64,000 nt of DNA from JAHJHG01 sp964463425 (GTDB lineage Bacteria; Patescibacteriota; Microgenomatia; UBA8517): NCBI GenBank assembly GCA_964463425.1, contig CAYXBV010000001.1:55652-119651 (forward strand). Reading direction: 5' to 3'. A program made the position numbers and the translations under genes. This document shows positions 8,746 to 17,313 of this stretch, one piece after another (within the stretch, counting starts at the first letter, position 1; each line of letters opens with the position of its first letter). The notes beneath the pieces are model-generated. The model did no database searches. It had not been told where the DNA came from and saw nothing but the letters and a program-made list of their open reading frames with translations.

Positions 8746-9321
8746 ATGAATAAGTCAAACGGTGAAAAAGAGTCTTACGACAACACCGACAAAACTACTA
8801 GACGAGAGCAAAAAGCCAAAAGGAAAAAATATCCCCGCGACAGAAACTATGTTAAAAGGGAAATCAAAAAAACAGAGCAGCTAGCGGGCGAGAAAAAAAG
8901 ACAGAACAAAGCCAAAAAAGAAATAGCTAAGCGTCTTAAACATTTTCCTTCGCTCGACACTTCAGAAGGGGAAAAACAAATAAAGGTATATGTCCGTTGG
9001 GTAAAAGATTCTCTTGAGCAGGGTTATCCACTTTTAGATGATGGGGATATTAAAATTAAAACCGCCGTAGCGAGCGTAAAAGCGGGCGGTCAAAGTCGTC
9101 AAAAATCCAGAAACTCTGTTAGAGCTACCCACACGCCAACACTAATCGGAGTAAGAAACGAAGAAGAAAGAAGTTTAGAACAAAACACTCTGAGCGCTAA
9201 AGAAAACCTTTACAAATTACTTACCAAGCACCTCCATTTATGGAAAACACTTAATATTGCCGCCCCCAATCAAGAGGTAGAAAAAGAAGTGGAACAAATA
9301 CTTCTATTACTACAAGATTGA
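8746..9321 (+). CDS. GGQ-domain release-factor-like protein (ArfB/YaeJ-type ribosome rescue)
   Basis: A 191-aa protein with a peptidyl-tRNA hydrolase (RF-1) domain in its middle: AGGQSRQKSRNSVR holds the GGQ tripeptide (114-116), and the following THTPTLIGVRNEEERSLEQN matches the conserved class I release-factor loop. There is no stop-codon recognition domain, so the likely job is hydrolysis of peptidyl-tRNA on stalled ribosomes. In ArfB the mRNA-channel-binding basic tail is C-terminal; here the long Lys/Arg-rich stretch (about 1-65) is N-terminal. TAAAAT at 8734-8739 ends 6 nt before the ATG, so it is probably leaderless. Confidence 0.8.
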   Translation: MNKSNGEKESYDNTDKTTRREQKAKRKKYPRDRNYVKREIKKTEQLAGEKKRQNKAKKEIAKRLKHFPSLDTSEGEKQIKVYVRWVKDSLEQGYPLLDDGDIKIKTAVASVKAGGQSRQKSRNSVRATHTPTLIGVRNEEERSLEQNTLSAKENLYKLLTKHLHLWKTLNIAAPNQEVEKEVEQILLLLQD

Positions 9322-9392
9322 ATCTTAAGCTAATTTGTCCTATAATCCTTTACGTTCACGGTTTTTACCCGATCGACAATAAAACAATCACC

Positions 9393-9743
9393 ATGAGTAA
9401 TATAGAACGAAATCTTTGCAAGGAAAACGGATGTCCAGCATCGTGTTGTCATGATATGTCTTTCTTTATGATTGACAATCCATCAAACTATTTTCAAAAT
9501 CCACAAAAAATGCCTGACAAAACAAACGGACAACCATTAAAAAATTGTGTCTACTTTTCGGTAAGTGGGGGACAATACAAAGTAATAATTATTGGCATCT
9601 GTCCAAATCTTAGCAATAACGAGTGCACCATTTATCCAAACCATCCACCGGGATGTAAAAAACTTGAAATTGATTCCCGTAATTGTCACCAAGCCAGAAC
9701 AAGAGATCAAGAGAGACTTGAAAGATTCTCTAGTCCTCAATAG
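9393..9743 (+). CDS. YkgJ-like Cys-rich metal-binding protein
   Basis: A small (116 aa) protein of the YkgJ / CxxxCxxCC family thought to bind zinc or an iron-sulfur cluster. The N-terminal CKENGCPASCCHD, a middle NCVYF, then GICPNL, NECTIYPNHPPGCKK and a final NCH give the spaced cysteines. Some members are annotated as methyltransferases, which the sequence here does not settle. The ATG at 9393 is preferred over an upstream in-frame start because it begins the conserved part. A TATAAT at 9341-9346 could drive it with a leader of about 40 nt. Confidence 0.75.
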   Translation: MSNIERNLCKENGCPASCCHDMSFFMIDNPSNYFQNPQKMPDKTNGQPLKNCVYFSVSGGQYKVIIIGICPNLSNNECTIYPNHPPGCKKLEIDSRNCHQARTRDQERLERFSSPQ

Positions 9744-9801
9744 CTTTTTATAATTAGCATGCTGGTATAAAATAATTATAACCAAAAAGTTAAAACCCTA
9801 A

Positions 9802-10044
9802 ATGAAAATCAACGTCGTCGCTAAACCCTCTAGCAAAAAAGCATATATCAAAAAGCTGGAAGGAAATAAATATATTGTCTCAGTCAAAGAACCGCCAATT
9901 CATGGATTAGCTAATCTATCTATTGCGTCAGCACTGTCAGATTTTTTTGACGTCCCAGCTAGGCAGGTAAGAATTGTTACGGGATACAAAAGTAAAAACA
10001 AAGTCTTTGAGATCGAAGGAGCATCTCTATCACCGAAAGAATAA
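9802..10044 (+). CDS. YggU/DUF167 family protein
   Basis: An 80-aa conserved protein of unknown role. It has the family pattern: an N-terminal IKVxVxPxSKK-like strand (INVVAKPSSKK), the central VKEPPIHGLANLSIASALS and the closing VRIVTGYKSKNKVFEI. A -10-like TATAAA lies about 30 nt upstream. Neighbours are small soluble or membrane proteins with no clear link. Confidence 0.85.
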   Translation: MKINVVAKPSSKKAYIKKLEGNKYIVSVKEPPIHGLANLSIASALSDFFDVPARQVRIVTGYKSKNKVFEIEGASLSPKE

Positions 10045-10094
10045 TTTAACTATTTGATTCTTTTCTTTTCCAAAATGTATAATATACTCTCAGT

Positions 10095-10292
10095 ATGGCA
10101 ACAAAGAAAAGACTATTCAGAAGTAGAGAAAACAAAGTATTGGCTGGTATATTCGGAGGACTAGGAGATTACTTTGACATCGACCCAACCGTTTTAAGAC
10201 TCGGTTGGCTTTTAGTTTTTATATTTACGGGAATTTTTCCCGGTCTTCTTGCTTATATCGTTGCCATCATTGTTGTCCCTCACAAAGCCTAA
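10095..10292 (+). CDS. PspC-domain small membrane protein
   Basis: A 65-aa protein with the PspC pattern: a basic start KKRLFRSRENKVLAGIFGGLGDYFDIDPTVLRLGW, quoted here only for its shape (RS..N..laGv.gGla.yf.idp..lRl.w), then one transmembrane helix (about 40-61). PspC domains occur in envelope stress sensing, but small stand-alone copies are common and of unknown function. TATAAT (10078-10083) lies 11 nt before the ATG, so the leader is only a few bases. It converges with the LCP gene, 4 bp apart. Confidence 0.85.
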   Translation: MATKKRLFRSRENKVLAGIFGGLGDYFDIDPTVLRLGWLLVFIFTGIFPGLLAYIVAIIVVPHKA

Positions 10293-10296
10293 GTAT

Positions 10297-11430
10297 TTAG
10301 TTCCCAGATATATATTTGTGAACTCCATCCCAACTATTAACACCCTCTCTTGGTACAAGAATGTATTGACCTCCCGAGCTAGTTGAAGAATAAAAAACAT
10401 TATCTTCAGTAAGATAAATATGGGCGACGGCATATTCCCCTGGACTACCAAAAACGGTCAACATATCCCTTAATGCGTCTTTGTCTAAGTCCGTATGAAC
10501 ACTGCCAACTAGTTTATTAAAAAGAGTGCTTGTCTGAGAAATTGCATCGAGGGTGATTAATTTATCTTTTATCGCAATTAATATCTCGTGCTGTCTTTCG
10601 CTTCTAGCAAAATCACCACCGTACTGATCTGAATGCCTTGATCGTACAAACTTAAGAGCAGTTTCTCCGTCCATTTGTTGCGTTCCTTTTTCGAAATGTA
10701 AGTGCTCATATCGACACTCAAATTGTTTTTCTAACTGAAAACCTGAATATTTCTGATGAAATTCAGTGATGTCTTCATTCGATATCCCACAAGTTTCATT
10801 CTCGAGCCCCTTTACTGGATAAAAATAATCATCGAACGGGTGTTTAACATCAACTTCAATCCCTTTCAATAAGTCTATTGCGTCAACAAGCCCGGCAAAA
10901 TCAACAGATAAGTAATAATCTACTTCTATCCCAGTTACAATAGAAGCAGCATATTTTGCCAATTCGCCATCACCGTCTTCGCCTCGATAAACAGGTTTTT
11001 TGTTTGGATACTTATTATCGTCCTCACCAATAGCATAAGCAGCGTTAATTTTATAATTTTGTTTGTTGTCATAATCAACAGGCAGGGCAATCCAAAGATC
11101 GCGTGGGATTGAGACAAGAGCTACTTTTTTTTCTTTTGTGTCTACGTTTGCCAGTGTTATCGAGTCTGTTAATCCACCACCACTATGTCCAGCTCCACCA
11201 TACCCCAATAACAAAACGTTAAATGTGTCGGGCGTGTCAACAATTGGTGTTGGAGGAAGCGTTGCTTTTTTGTTTCCTGATTCCTTAGGATCATATGAAG
11301 AGGTCGATAACCTAAAGAATAAAAAACTCAATCCGATTCCAATAAAAAAGATTACAAATAATGAAGCAGCCAGTTTAATAACTCCCTTATCCATCTGCGA
11401 TATTCTTGTCTTCACTTTTTTCAAGAACAT
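10297..11430 (-). CDS. LytR-CpsA-Psr (LCP) family protein
   Basis: A 377-aa membrane-anchored enzyme that typically transfers polyisoprenoid-linked glycans onto peptidoglycan. One signal-anchor helix (about 20-42) is followed by the LCP domain: LLLGYGG near 74, LTDSITLANVD near 87, VSIPRDLW near 103 with the catalytic-region Arg, INAAYAIG near 127, and a C-terminal ALKFVRSRHSD near 258. The start is uncertain: a TATAAA-type -10 box ends only 3 nt before the ATG at 11430, so translation may begin at a downstream codon such as TTG at codon 3 or ATG at codon 13. Confidence 0.92.
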   Translation of the reverse strand: MFLKKVKTRISQMDKGVIKLAASLFVIFFIGIGLSFLFFRLSTSSYDPKESGNKKATLPPTPIVDTPDTFNVLLLGYGGAGHSGGGLTDSITLANVDTKEKKVALVSIPRDLWIALPVDYDNKQNYKINAAYAIGEDDNKYPNKKPVYRGEDGDGELAKYAASIVTGIEVDYYLSVDFAGLVDAIDLLKGIEVDVKHPFDDYFYPVKGLENETCGISNEDITEFHQKYSGFQLEKQFECRYEHLHFEKGTQQMDGETALKFVRSRHSDQYGGDFARSERQHEILIAIKDKLITLDAISQTSTLFNKLVGSVHTDLDKDALRDMLTVFGSPGEYAVAHIYLTEDNVFYSSTSSGGQYILVPREGVNSWDGVHKYISGN

Positions 11431-11488
11431 ACATTTATATTAACACTTTCTCTGCTTTCAATAGGGAATAGTGTTGTATACTTTCATT

Positions 11489-12223
11489 ATGGCTTGGACA
11501 AACAGGTGGATATACGACCCAAAAAGAAATTTCCCTTTTAAATTAAGTCGCAGTAAAATTGATTTATTTCTGAAATGTCCAAGATGCTTCTATCAAACAG
11601 TGCGCTTGGGAATTAAAAGGCCAAGTATGCCTGGTTTTTCTCTAAACCTTGCTGTCGACGAATTATTAAAAAAAGAATTTGACTTGCTTCGCAAAAAGGG
11701 CCAATCCCATGAGTTAATGAAAAAATATAAAATCGATGCCGTCCCATTCGATCATCCAGAAATTGACACATGGCGCAATAATTTTGAGGGAAAACAATAT
11801 CTTCACGAAGGAACTAATTTATTAATTTTCGGTGCCATCGATGACTTGTGGATTAACAAAAAGGAAGAGCTAATTGTTGTCGACTACAAAGCGACCAGTA
11901 CAACACAAGAAATTTCTTTAGATGACAAATGGAAAAAAAGTTACAAAAAGCAATTAGAGATATATCAATGGATATATGAGAAAAGTGGATTTAAAGTTGC
12001 AAAAACAGGCTATATTGTTTATGCCAACGCTAGCAAGAATAGAGAGAAATTCGACGGTAAACTAGAATTCGAAATGACCATTCATCCACACAAAGGTGAT
12101 ACAACTTGGATTGAGCCCATATTATTCGAAATAAAGAAAACATTAGACTCCGATAAAATTCCAACCGCTGGCCCTGAATGCGAATACTGTCCGTACTGCG
12201 TAAAAACTTCCAAAATAAAATAA
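11489..12223 (+). CDS. PD-(D/E)XK nuclease of the RecB/Cas4 type with probable Fe-S cluster
   Basis: A 244-aa nuclease-fold protein. The active-site strands are GAIDDLW and IVVDYKAT (D...DxK), followed by the helix QLEIYQWIY. Cys30 and Cys33 (KCPRC) near the N-terminus and Cys231, Cys234 and Cys237 (CEYCPYC) at the end match the Cas4/AddB-type 4Fe-4S arrangement. No cas genes or CRISPR array are nearby, so it is a stand-alone DNA-processing nuclease. The ATG at 11489 is chosen over an in-frame GTG at 11471 because TATACT (11477-11482) lies between them and ends 6 nt before the ATG, giving a leaderless mRNA. Confidence 0.82.
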   Translation: MAWTNRWIYDPKRNFPFKLSRSKIDLFLKCPRCFYQTVRLGIKRPSMPGFSLNLAVDELLKKEFDLLRKKGQSHELMKKYKIDAVPFDHPEIDTWRNNFEGKQYLHEGTNLLIFGAIDDLWINKKEELIVVDYKATSTTQEISLDDKWKKSYKKQLEIYQWIYEKSGFKVAKTGYIVYANASKNREKFDGKLEFEMTIHPHKGDTTWIEPILFEIKKTLDSDKIPTAGPECEYCPYCVKTSKIK

Positions 12224-12255
12224 GCCTCTTTGACAAATATCGTAAATAGTATTTA

Positions 12256-12411
12256 ATGTACTCTGTGATAGAAAGAATACCTCTCATAAATAATAGACAA
12301 AGGAATAACGGCACTAAACCTGCCATTCCGGAAAGAAAACCAGAAAAGGCTAAAAAACATATTAAAAGAAGTGGTAAAAGAAAAAAAGAAACTCCTAATC
12401 ATCATACTTGA
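12256..12411 (+). CDS. possible small basic ORF
   Basis: The 250-bp gap between the nuclease and the next gene holds a 51-codon Lys/Arg-rich ORF. A TTGACA at 12230-12235 precedes it, but the -10 placement would put +1 near the in-frame GTG at 12265. A second overlapping frame (about 12291-12465) reads as an amphipathic Lys/Leu-rich peptide with no good start. I cannot decide which, if either, is translated. Confidence 0.22.
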   Translation: MYSVIERIPLINNRQRNNGTKPAIPERKPEKAKKHIKRSGKRKKETPNHHT

Positions 12412-12473
12412 ATCAAAATACGCTTTCTTCAGTAGAACAAGTAACATAAATAGACTAGAATAATTAATAGATC

Positions 12474-12824
12474 ATGAGCGAAAAAATAGTCGGTTACATT
12501 CTTCTTTTTTCGGGTATTGCCATTCTCCTGTTGTCAGCATTCAGTGTTTACGGTGTTTTTTCAAAGAATATTGAACCGATTCAATTCTTTACTATTGGTG
12601 ATGCCCCAATTGAAGTTCCCGTGGTAGGTCAGGGCGCCAATGGGGGAGGGATAGACATTCCTACAACAACAATTTCCGCTCCTCTAAATTCTTTCGCTCA
12701 CCTAGTTCTAATGATGTTTATTGGAAGCATTGGCTTTAAAATTTCATCTCTAGGAACCATGCTTGTAAGACCAGTTATTGTTAAGCTTAAAAGCAAAGAA
12801 TCTCCAGATAAATCCACTAAATAA
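12474..12824 (+). CDS. small two-helix membrane protein of unknown function
   Basis: A 116-aa protein I do not recognise. Two hydrophobic helices (about 5-27 and 72-92) flank a Gly/Pro-rich external-looking segment with GQGANGGGIDIP; the tail is Lys-rich and probably cytoplasmic. TAGAAT at 12456-12461 could serve as a -10 with a very short leader. No Shine-Dalgarno. Confidence 0.65.
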   Translation: MSEKIVGYILLFSGIAILLLSAFSVYGVFSKNIEPIQFFTIGDAPIEVPVVGQGANGGGIDIPTTTISAPLNSFAHLVLMMFIGSIGFKISSLGTMLVRPVIVKLKSKESPDKSTK

Positions 12825-12875
12825 AAATATAGAAAAAAAATAATATACAAAAATGCGATGTATTTTTCTGTCTGC

Positions 12876-13616
12876 TTATCGAAGTTCAAAAGTTACCGTC
12901 ACGGTTTTATAAACCGTTTCTGTACCGGGTTCAATTGGAGTGTCACCACCAGCCTCTGGAAGACCTCCGAATATGCCACTTGTTTGTTGTGCCCCCTCGC
13001 TCACAGTAACTATTTTTCCTAATTTTCTGTCACTAGACACTGCAATCTTTTCAGCTTTCTCGCGAGCATTATTTATTGCTTCTTCAAGGAGAACCACTTC
13101 TAAATCCTGTGTGTCATCTAATGAAAAATTAGGTCCATAAACATTTGTTGCCTCACTTTCGTTTAGTAAATCAGCAAAGGCTGATGCTCTGTTTACATCT
13201 CGAAGAGTAATTTCAATAGTATTGTTTGCGCGCCACTGTCCCAACAGTGCTTTTCTTGCTTCTTTTTCAATGAACGATTCTTGAGTTTGATATACACTAA
13301 GGTTTCTCGTTTGAATATCTTCCTCTGCTACCCCAAATGTCTTTACGATTTCGGCAATGTCTGTCATTGCTTGATTTACTTCACTAACTGCTATTTCCTT
13401 GTCGTCATTTATGACTGTTACCCCCGCCGTAAAGGTTGCTATCTGGCTTTTTTCTTCCAACGTAGCCTCCCCAGACACAGTTATAGTTGAAGCGGGCAAT
13501 ATTTCTATTTTGCCCCAATTAACATATTTCCAAGGAATGACAAAAACTCCTATTAATATGGTTGCTAATAATAGTACTGAGGTCGTGATCCTTTTCTTAA
13601 GTTTCTTTATACCCAT
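12876..13616 (-). CDS. SIMPL (DUF541) domain protein, membrane-anchored
   Basis: A 246-aa protein with an N-terminal anchor (about 11-30) and a SIMPL domain (about 40-245): the ITVSGEATLEE opening, QTRNLSVYQTQ, a central ANNTIEITLRDVNRA and the closing NAREKAEKIAVSSDRKLGK. Family members are periplasmic or surface proteins with roles from oxidative stress to signalling; none can be assigned here. TTGACA and TAATCT lie upstream in ideal spacing, with the -10 ending 7 nt before the ATG. Confidence 0.88.
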   Translation of the reverse strand: MGIKKLKKRITTSVLLLATILIGVFVIPWKYVNWGKIEILPASTITVSGEATLEEKSQIATFTAGVTVINDDKEIAVSEVNQAMTDIAEIVKTFGVAEEDIQTRNLSVYQTQESFIEKEARKALLGQWRANNTIEITLRDVNRASAFADLLNESEATNVYGPNFSLDDTQDLEVVLLEEAINNAREKAEKIAVSSDRKLGKIVTVSEGAQQTSGIFGGLPEAGGDTPIEPGTETVYKTVTVTFELR

Positions 13617-13623
13617 GTATCTC

Positions 13624-13652
13624 AGATTATCTTACAATAAAATGGCTGTCAA
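13624..13652 (-). promoter_or_regulatory. promoter of the SIMPL gene, leaderless
   Basis: On the minus strand TTGACA (13647-13652), 17 bp, TAATCT (13624-13629), then 7 nt to the ATG at 13616. This is one of the clearest leaderless layouts in the window. Confidence 0.65.
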
Positions 13653-13678
13653 TGCCTGCGTTTCACCAAGTATTCCTA

Positions 13679-13735
13679 TTGCTCAACAGCCTCAGAAAGG
13701 GTAAAATGGAGCAGGCTAAACGCCTATCTTTTTTT
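13679..13735 (+). promoter_or_regulatory. gyrA promoter with 5'-terminal mini-hairpin and T-run
   Basis: TTGCTC (13679-13684), 17 bp, TAAAAT (13702-13707). A 4-bp stem AGGC (13713-13716) / GCCT (13722-13725) sits at the predicted +1 and is followed by T7 (13729-13735). The layout matches that before gyrB. Confidence 0.55.
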
Positions 13736-13756
13736 GTTTGTTGAAGCTAAAAAATT

Positions 13757-16360
13757 ATGGAAATTGGAAAAGTAAAATCAGTAGAAATAACCGCCGAAAT
13801 GTCAAAGAGCTACGTTGATTATGCAATGAGCGTCATCGTGTCTCGAGCACTTCCTGATATCAGAGATGGATTAAAACCTGTTCACAGAAGAATTCTCTAT
13901 GCCATGCATTTGATGAATCTTGACCCAACTAAGTCTTTTACTAAATCTGCAAAAGTTGTCGGAGAAGTTTTGGGAAAATACCATCCTCACGGCGACATGG
14001 CCGTTTATGACTCGCTTGTTCGTTTAGCTCAAGATTTTTCAATGAGGTACCCGCTAGTTCAGGGACAGGGAAATTTCGGATCCATTGATGGAGACTCTGC
14101 CGCAGCCATGCGTTACACAGAGGTAAGAATGGCAAAAATATCGCCTACTATTCTGAGTGATATCGAGAAAAATACAGTTGATTTTCTTGATAATTTCGAT
14201 GCAACATTAAAAGAACCAGTATATTTACCAGCCCTTCTTCCCAACATGTTGTTAATGGGATCTGAAGGAATAGCTGTCGGAATGGCCACTAAAATACCAC
14301 CCCATAACTTAAAGGAAGTAATTGATGCCGTACTGGCCACTATCAAAAAAGGGAAAATTATTTCGGAAAAAAAGGCGCAAAAAGAAGAAGCTGAGTTTTT
14401 TATTAAGAAAATTAACCTAAAGGCTTCAGGGCAAGACAAGGATGGAGATATTCTTAGCCCCTCTGAGGTCAATTTTGAAAGCGATATTTCAATCGATGAG
14501 TTAATGGACATTATTCCTGGTCCAGATTTCCCAACAGGCGGCACAATTTATGATGCCGCTTCTCTAAATGAAGTATATGCAACTGGTCGTGGAAAAATAA
14601 TCGTTAGGGGAGTGGCCGAAATCAAAGAGGGTCCGAGAAATCGACAGCAAATAGTTATTTCTGAACTTCCATATCAAGTAAACAAAGCCAAACTAGTTAT
14701 TAAAATTGCCGAATTAGTACGCGAGAAAAGAATAAAAGGTATTGCTGACTTGAGAGACGAATCAGATAAGGATGGACTATCTGTTGTTGTCGAACTTAAA
14801 AGAGATGCTAGACCTAAAGCCGTTCTTAACAATCTATATAAGCACACGCGGCTTCAAACCACTTTTCCCGCCAATTTCGTTGCCTTGATCGATGGAGCTC
14901 CTTTCACTGTAAACCTAAAACAAATTCTAACCGAATATGTTAAACACCGACAAAATGTTATTACCAGAAGAACCATTTTTGACTTAACTGCTGCTAAGAG
15001 ACGTGCCCATATCTTAGAGGGATTAAAAATAGCCCTTGATAACTTAGACGCAGTCATTAAAACGATTCGAGCAAGCCGCACGCAAGAAGATGCAAAAAAG
15101 AACTTAATTAAAAAGTTCGGATTAACCGACATCCAATCTACGGCTATTTTAGACATGCAACTCAGGCGATTGGCCGCCCTAGAGCGAGATAAGATTGAAA
15201 AGGAATACAACGAAATTAAGAAACTAATAGACAAACTAACAGCCATTCTTAGAAATCCTCAAAAAGTGCTTACAATAATAACCAAAGAACTCACAGAACT
15301 TAGAGAAAAATTTGGAGACGCAAGAAGAACTAAGATTTATAAACAAAAACTAGGAGAATTTTCCGACGAAGATTTAGTTCCAAACAAGGAAACTCTTATT
15401 ACTGTTACCAAAACTGGATACGTAAAAAGAGTTCCTAGGGGAACATACAGGTCACAAAGACGCGGAGGAAAGGGTGTTGTAGGAATGACAACAAAAGAAG
15501 CTGACGAAATCGAACACATCCTATCGGCGATGACGCATGACACAGTATTATTCTTTACAAATAAAGGAAAAGTATACGGGATAAGAGCCTGGGAAATTCC
15601 AGAGACAACCAGACAGGCTAAGGGACAAGCAATTGTTAATCTTATTGATATTGATCAAAACGAAGTCGTTATGTCGGTTTTGGCGGCCAGCAACGATGAT
15701 CTGCGCAAGCACTATATTATGACCACCTCGATGGGTGTTGTTAAAAAAACAAAGGTATCTCAATTTAAAAATCTAAGAGCCTCTGGTCTAATCGCTATTC
15801 GCTTAGCTGCAAAAGATTCTCTTGTCTGTGTTCAAGAAACACAAGGGAATGAGCACATTCTTCTTTTGTCTAAAAATGGTAAGTCTATTCGATTCCCTGA
15901 AACAAATGTCCGATCTATGGGAAGAGCCACAACCGGTGTTCGTGGTATTAAACTAGAAACAACTGATGAAGTTATTGGAATGGAAGTATTCGCAGAAAAA
16001 ACCACCAAACCAAAAGACAAAAGACGAAAGATGTTTAGAGACATCCTTACCATTTCGGAAAATGGACTTGGTAAAAGAACAGGCATTCATCTTTTCCCAG
16101 TTCAAAGAAGGGCAGGGAAGGGTGTTAAAGCAGCCGTCGTTAACAGCAAAACAGGTCCTCTCACCGCCATCGCTCTAGTTAATGAAAAAATGGAGCAATT
16201 GATTATCACTAGTAAAAATGGGCAAATCATTAAACTGCCTCTCAAAAACATTCCCCAGATGGGAAGAGCTACTCAAGGAGTTATCTTAATGCGCTTTGCA
16301 AAGAAAAATGACGCTGTTGCCGCCATGGCCTGCTTGGAAAAAAACCTAGCCAAAAAATAA
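13757..16360 (+). CDS. gyrA: DNA gyrase subunit A
   Basis: The DNA-cleaving subunit of gyrase, 867 aa. The winged-helix/tower part has the catalytic Tyr120 in AAAMRYTEVR. The GyrA box QRRGGKG in the C-terminal beta-pinwheel (about residue 574) identifies gyrase rather than topoisomerase IV. In the quinolone-binding segment HPHGDMAVYD, Met81 stands where E. coli has Ser83; the acidic residue equivalent to Asp87 is kept. An insert rich in Lys (about 195-230) lengthens the N-terminal half. It is transcribed alone, with a promoter and 5' hairpin of its own. Confidence 0.96.
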   Translation: MEIGKVKSVEITAEMSKSYVDYAMSVIVSRALPDIRDGLKPVHRRILYAMHLMNLDPTKSFTKSAKVVGEVLGKYHPHGDMAVYDSLVRLAQDFSMRYPLVQGQGNFGSIDGDSAAAMRYTEVRMAKISPTILSDIEKNTVDFLDNFDATLKEPVYLPALLPNMLLMGSEGIAVGMATKIPPHNLKEVIDAVLATIKKGKIISEKKAQKEEAEFFIKKINLKASGQDKDGDILSPSEVNFESDISIDELMDIIPGPDFPTGGTIYDAASLNEVYATGRGKIIVRGVAEIKEGPRNRQQIVISELPYQVNKAKLVIKIAELVREKRIKGIADLRDESDKDGLSVVVELKRDARPKAVLNNLYKHTRLQTTFPANFVALIDGAPFTVNLKQILTEYVKHRQNVITRRTIFDLTAAKRRAHILEGLKIALDNLDAVIKTIRASRTQEDAKKNLIKKFGLTDIQSTAILDMQLRRLAALERDKIEKEYNEIKKLIDKLTAILRNPQKVLTIITKELTELREKFGDARRTKIYKQKLGEFSDEDLVPNKETLITVTKTGYVKRVPRGTYRSQRRGGKGVVGMTTKEADEIEHILSAMTHDTVLFFTNKGKVYGIRAWEIPETTRQAKGQAIVNLIDIDQNEVVMSVLAASNDDLRKHYIMTTSMGVVKKTKVSQFKNLRASGLIAIRLAAKDSLVCVQETQGNEHILLLSKNGKSIRFPETNVRSMGRATTGVRGIKLETTDEVIGMEVFAEKTTKPKDKRRKMFRDILTISENGLGKRTGIHLFPVQRRAGKGVKAAVVNSKTGPLTAIALVNEKMEQLIITSKNGQIIKLPLKNIPQMGRATQGVILMRFAKKNDAVAAMACLEKNLAKK

Positions 16361-16388
16361 ATATCTCCATTGTTAAATAACCTATATT

Positions 16389-16451
16389 TTGTATTTCATT
16401 AATTTGCATTGTATAATGCTACTAATCTGTCCGTATATTCGGGCATTTTTT
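16389..16451 (+). promoter_or_regulatory. promoter and 5' hairpin of the 16522 protease gene
   Basis: TTGTAT (16389-16394), 17 bp, TATAAT (16412-16417), +1 near 16424. A 6-bp stem TGTCCG (16428-16433) / CGGGCA (16440-16445) with loop TATATT and T6 (16446-16451) follows. The hairpin starts 11 nt after the -10 box, exactly as before gyrB. The rest of the leader (about 70 nt) leads to a strong Shine-Dalgarno. Confidence 0.6.
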
Positions 16452-16521
16452 ATTTGTAAGCTCATTAACAAATTTCGTCAAAACCTATTCCAACTGAAGG
16501 CCCTAAAGGAGGGTAACAAAC

Positions 16522-17217
16522 ATGTCTATCTTCGTTGTAATCCTGCAACTCGTTTTAGTGTTGGTCATTCATGAGTGGGGACATGCCTTTGCCGCCTCAC
16601 TTCTTGGCTTTTCTTTTGACACTATTTTTATTGGTCTCCCTATCCAGCCTAAAAAAACCTTTTACTTTAGAGGTAAAGAGATAATTGTTTCTCCTTGGCT
16701 TGTGGGGGGCGGAGTGAATATTAAGGAAGAAGACATCCTTAAGTCCACGTTTCTCAAAAAAACAATCGTTTATAGCGCTGGACCACTTGCAAACATCGCC
16801 GCCGGCTTAATAGTTTCTTATCTGACTTTTGGAAAAGCTGGTCTAATGGTGGCTTGGATGTATATTAAAGCATCCTTTTTTGCTGTTACCATGCTATTGA
16901 CTGGCCACATAGGGATTGAGCAAGTTTCGAGTCCGATTGGTGTTGTTGCCATCACTCATGAAATAGTCGACGTAGAATTTGTGTTTGGTACCATTTTTGT
17001 TTGGCTACTTTTAAACTTCAGCGTGGCCATAATAAACCTTGCACCAGTTCCGGCACTTGATGGTGGACACATATGGATTGGAGCCATCTGCTCTTTGTTT
17101 AAAAATAAGCCAGGAATTATTAAGGCAGCTAAAATACTTAATTACACCTTCCTCGTGCTTATTCTTCTATTAATGGTGTTTCTACTCGCAAGAGACATCA
17201 TTCAACTAATATTCTAA
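16522..17217 (+). CDS. M50 family intramembrane metalloprotease
   Basis: A 231-aa site-2-protease-like membrane protein. The zinc motif H17-E-W-G-H21 lies in the first helix, and the third ligand is in PALDGGH (Asp180). About five to six hydrophobic segments are seen and there is no PDZ domain. The substrate is unknown. AAGGAGGG (16505-16512) in good spacing fixes the ATG. The message ends at the strong terminator 17259-17310. It is one of three M50 proteases in this window. Confidence 0.88.
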   Translation: MSIFVVILQLVLVLVIHEWGHAFAASLLGFSFDTIFIGLPIQPKKTFYFRGKEIIVSPWLVGGGVNIKEEDILKSTFLKKTIVYSAGPLANIAAGLIVSYLTFGKAGLMVAWMYIKASFFAVTMLLTGHIGIEQVSSPIGVVAITHEIVDVEFVFGTIFVWLLLNFSVAIINLAPVPALDGGHIWIGAICSLFKNKPGIIKAAKILNYTFLVLILLLMVFLLARDIIQLIF

Positions 17218-17258
17218 TTGGTTTTGACCGAAACTATTCTGTATACAAAACAGAGACC

Positions 17259-17310
17259 GAGGGTACGCGTTTAGAGAGAAATCTCTATTCAAACGACCCT
17301 CTTGTTTTTT
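17259..17310 (+). terminator. three-tier intrinsic terminator
   Basis: Nested stems GAGGGT/ACCCTC (17259-17264, 17296-17301), CGTTT/AAACG (17268-17272, 17291-17295) and AGAGA/TCTCT (17273-17277, 17282-17286), closed by a GAAA tetraloop and followed by TTGTTTTTT. It ends the protease transcript; the xer gene converges on it from the other side. Confidence 0.85.
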
Positions 17311-17313
17311 GGT

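Noticed and set aside
11471..11488. Upstream GTG start for the nuclease gene
   Set aside because: The -10 box TATACT lies inside this extension, so it cannot be part of the transcript made from that promoter.
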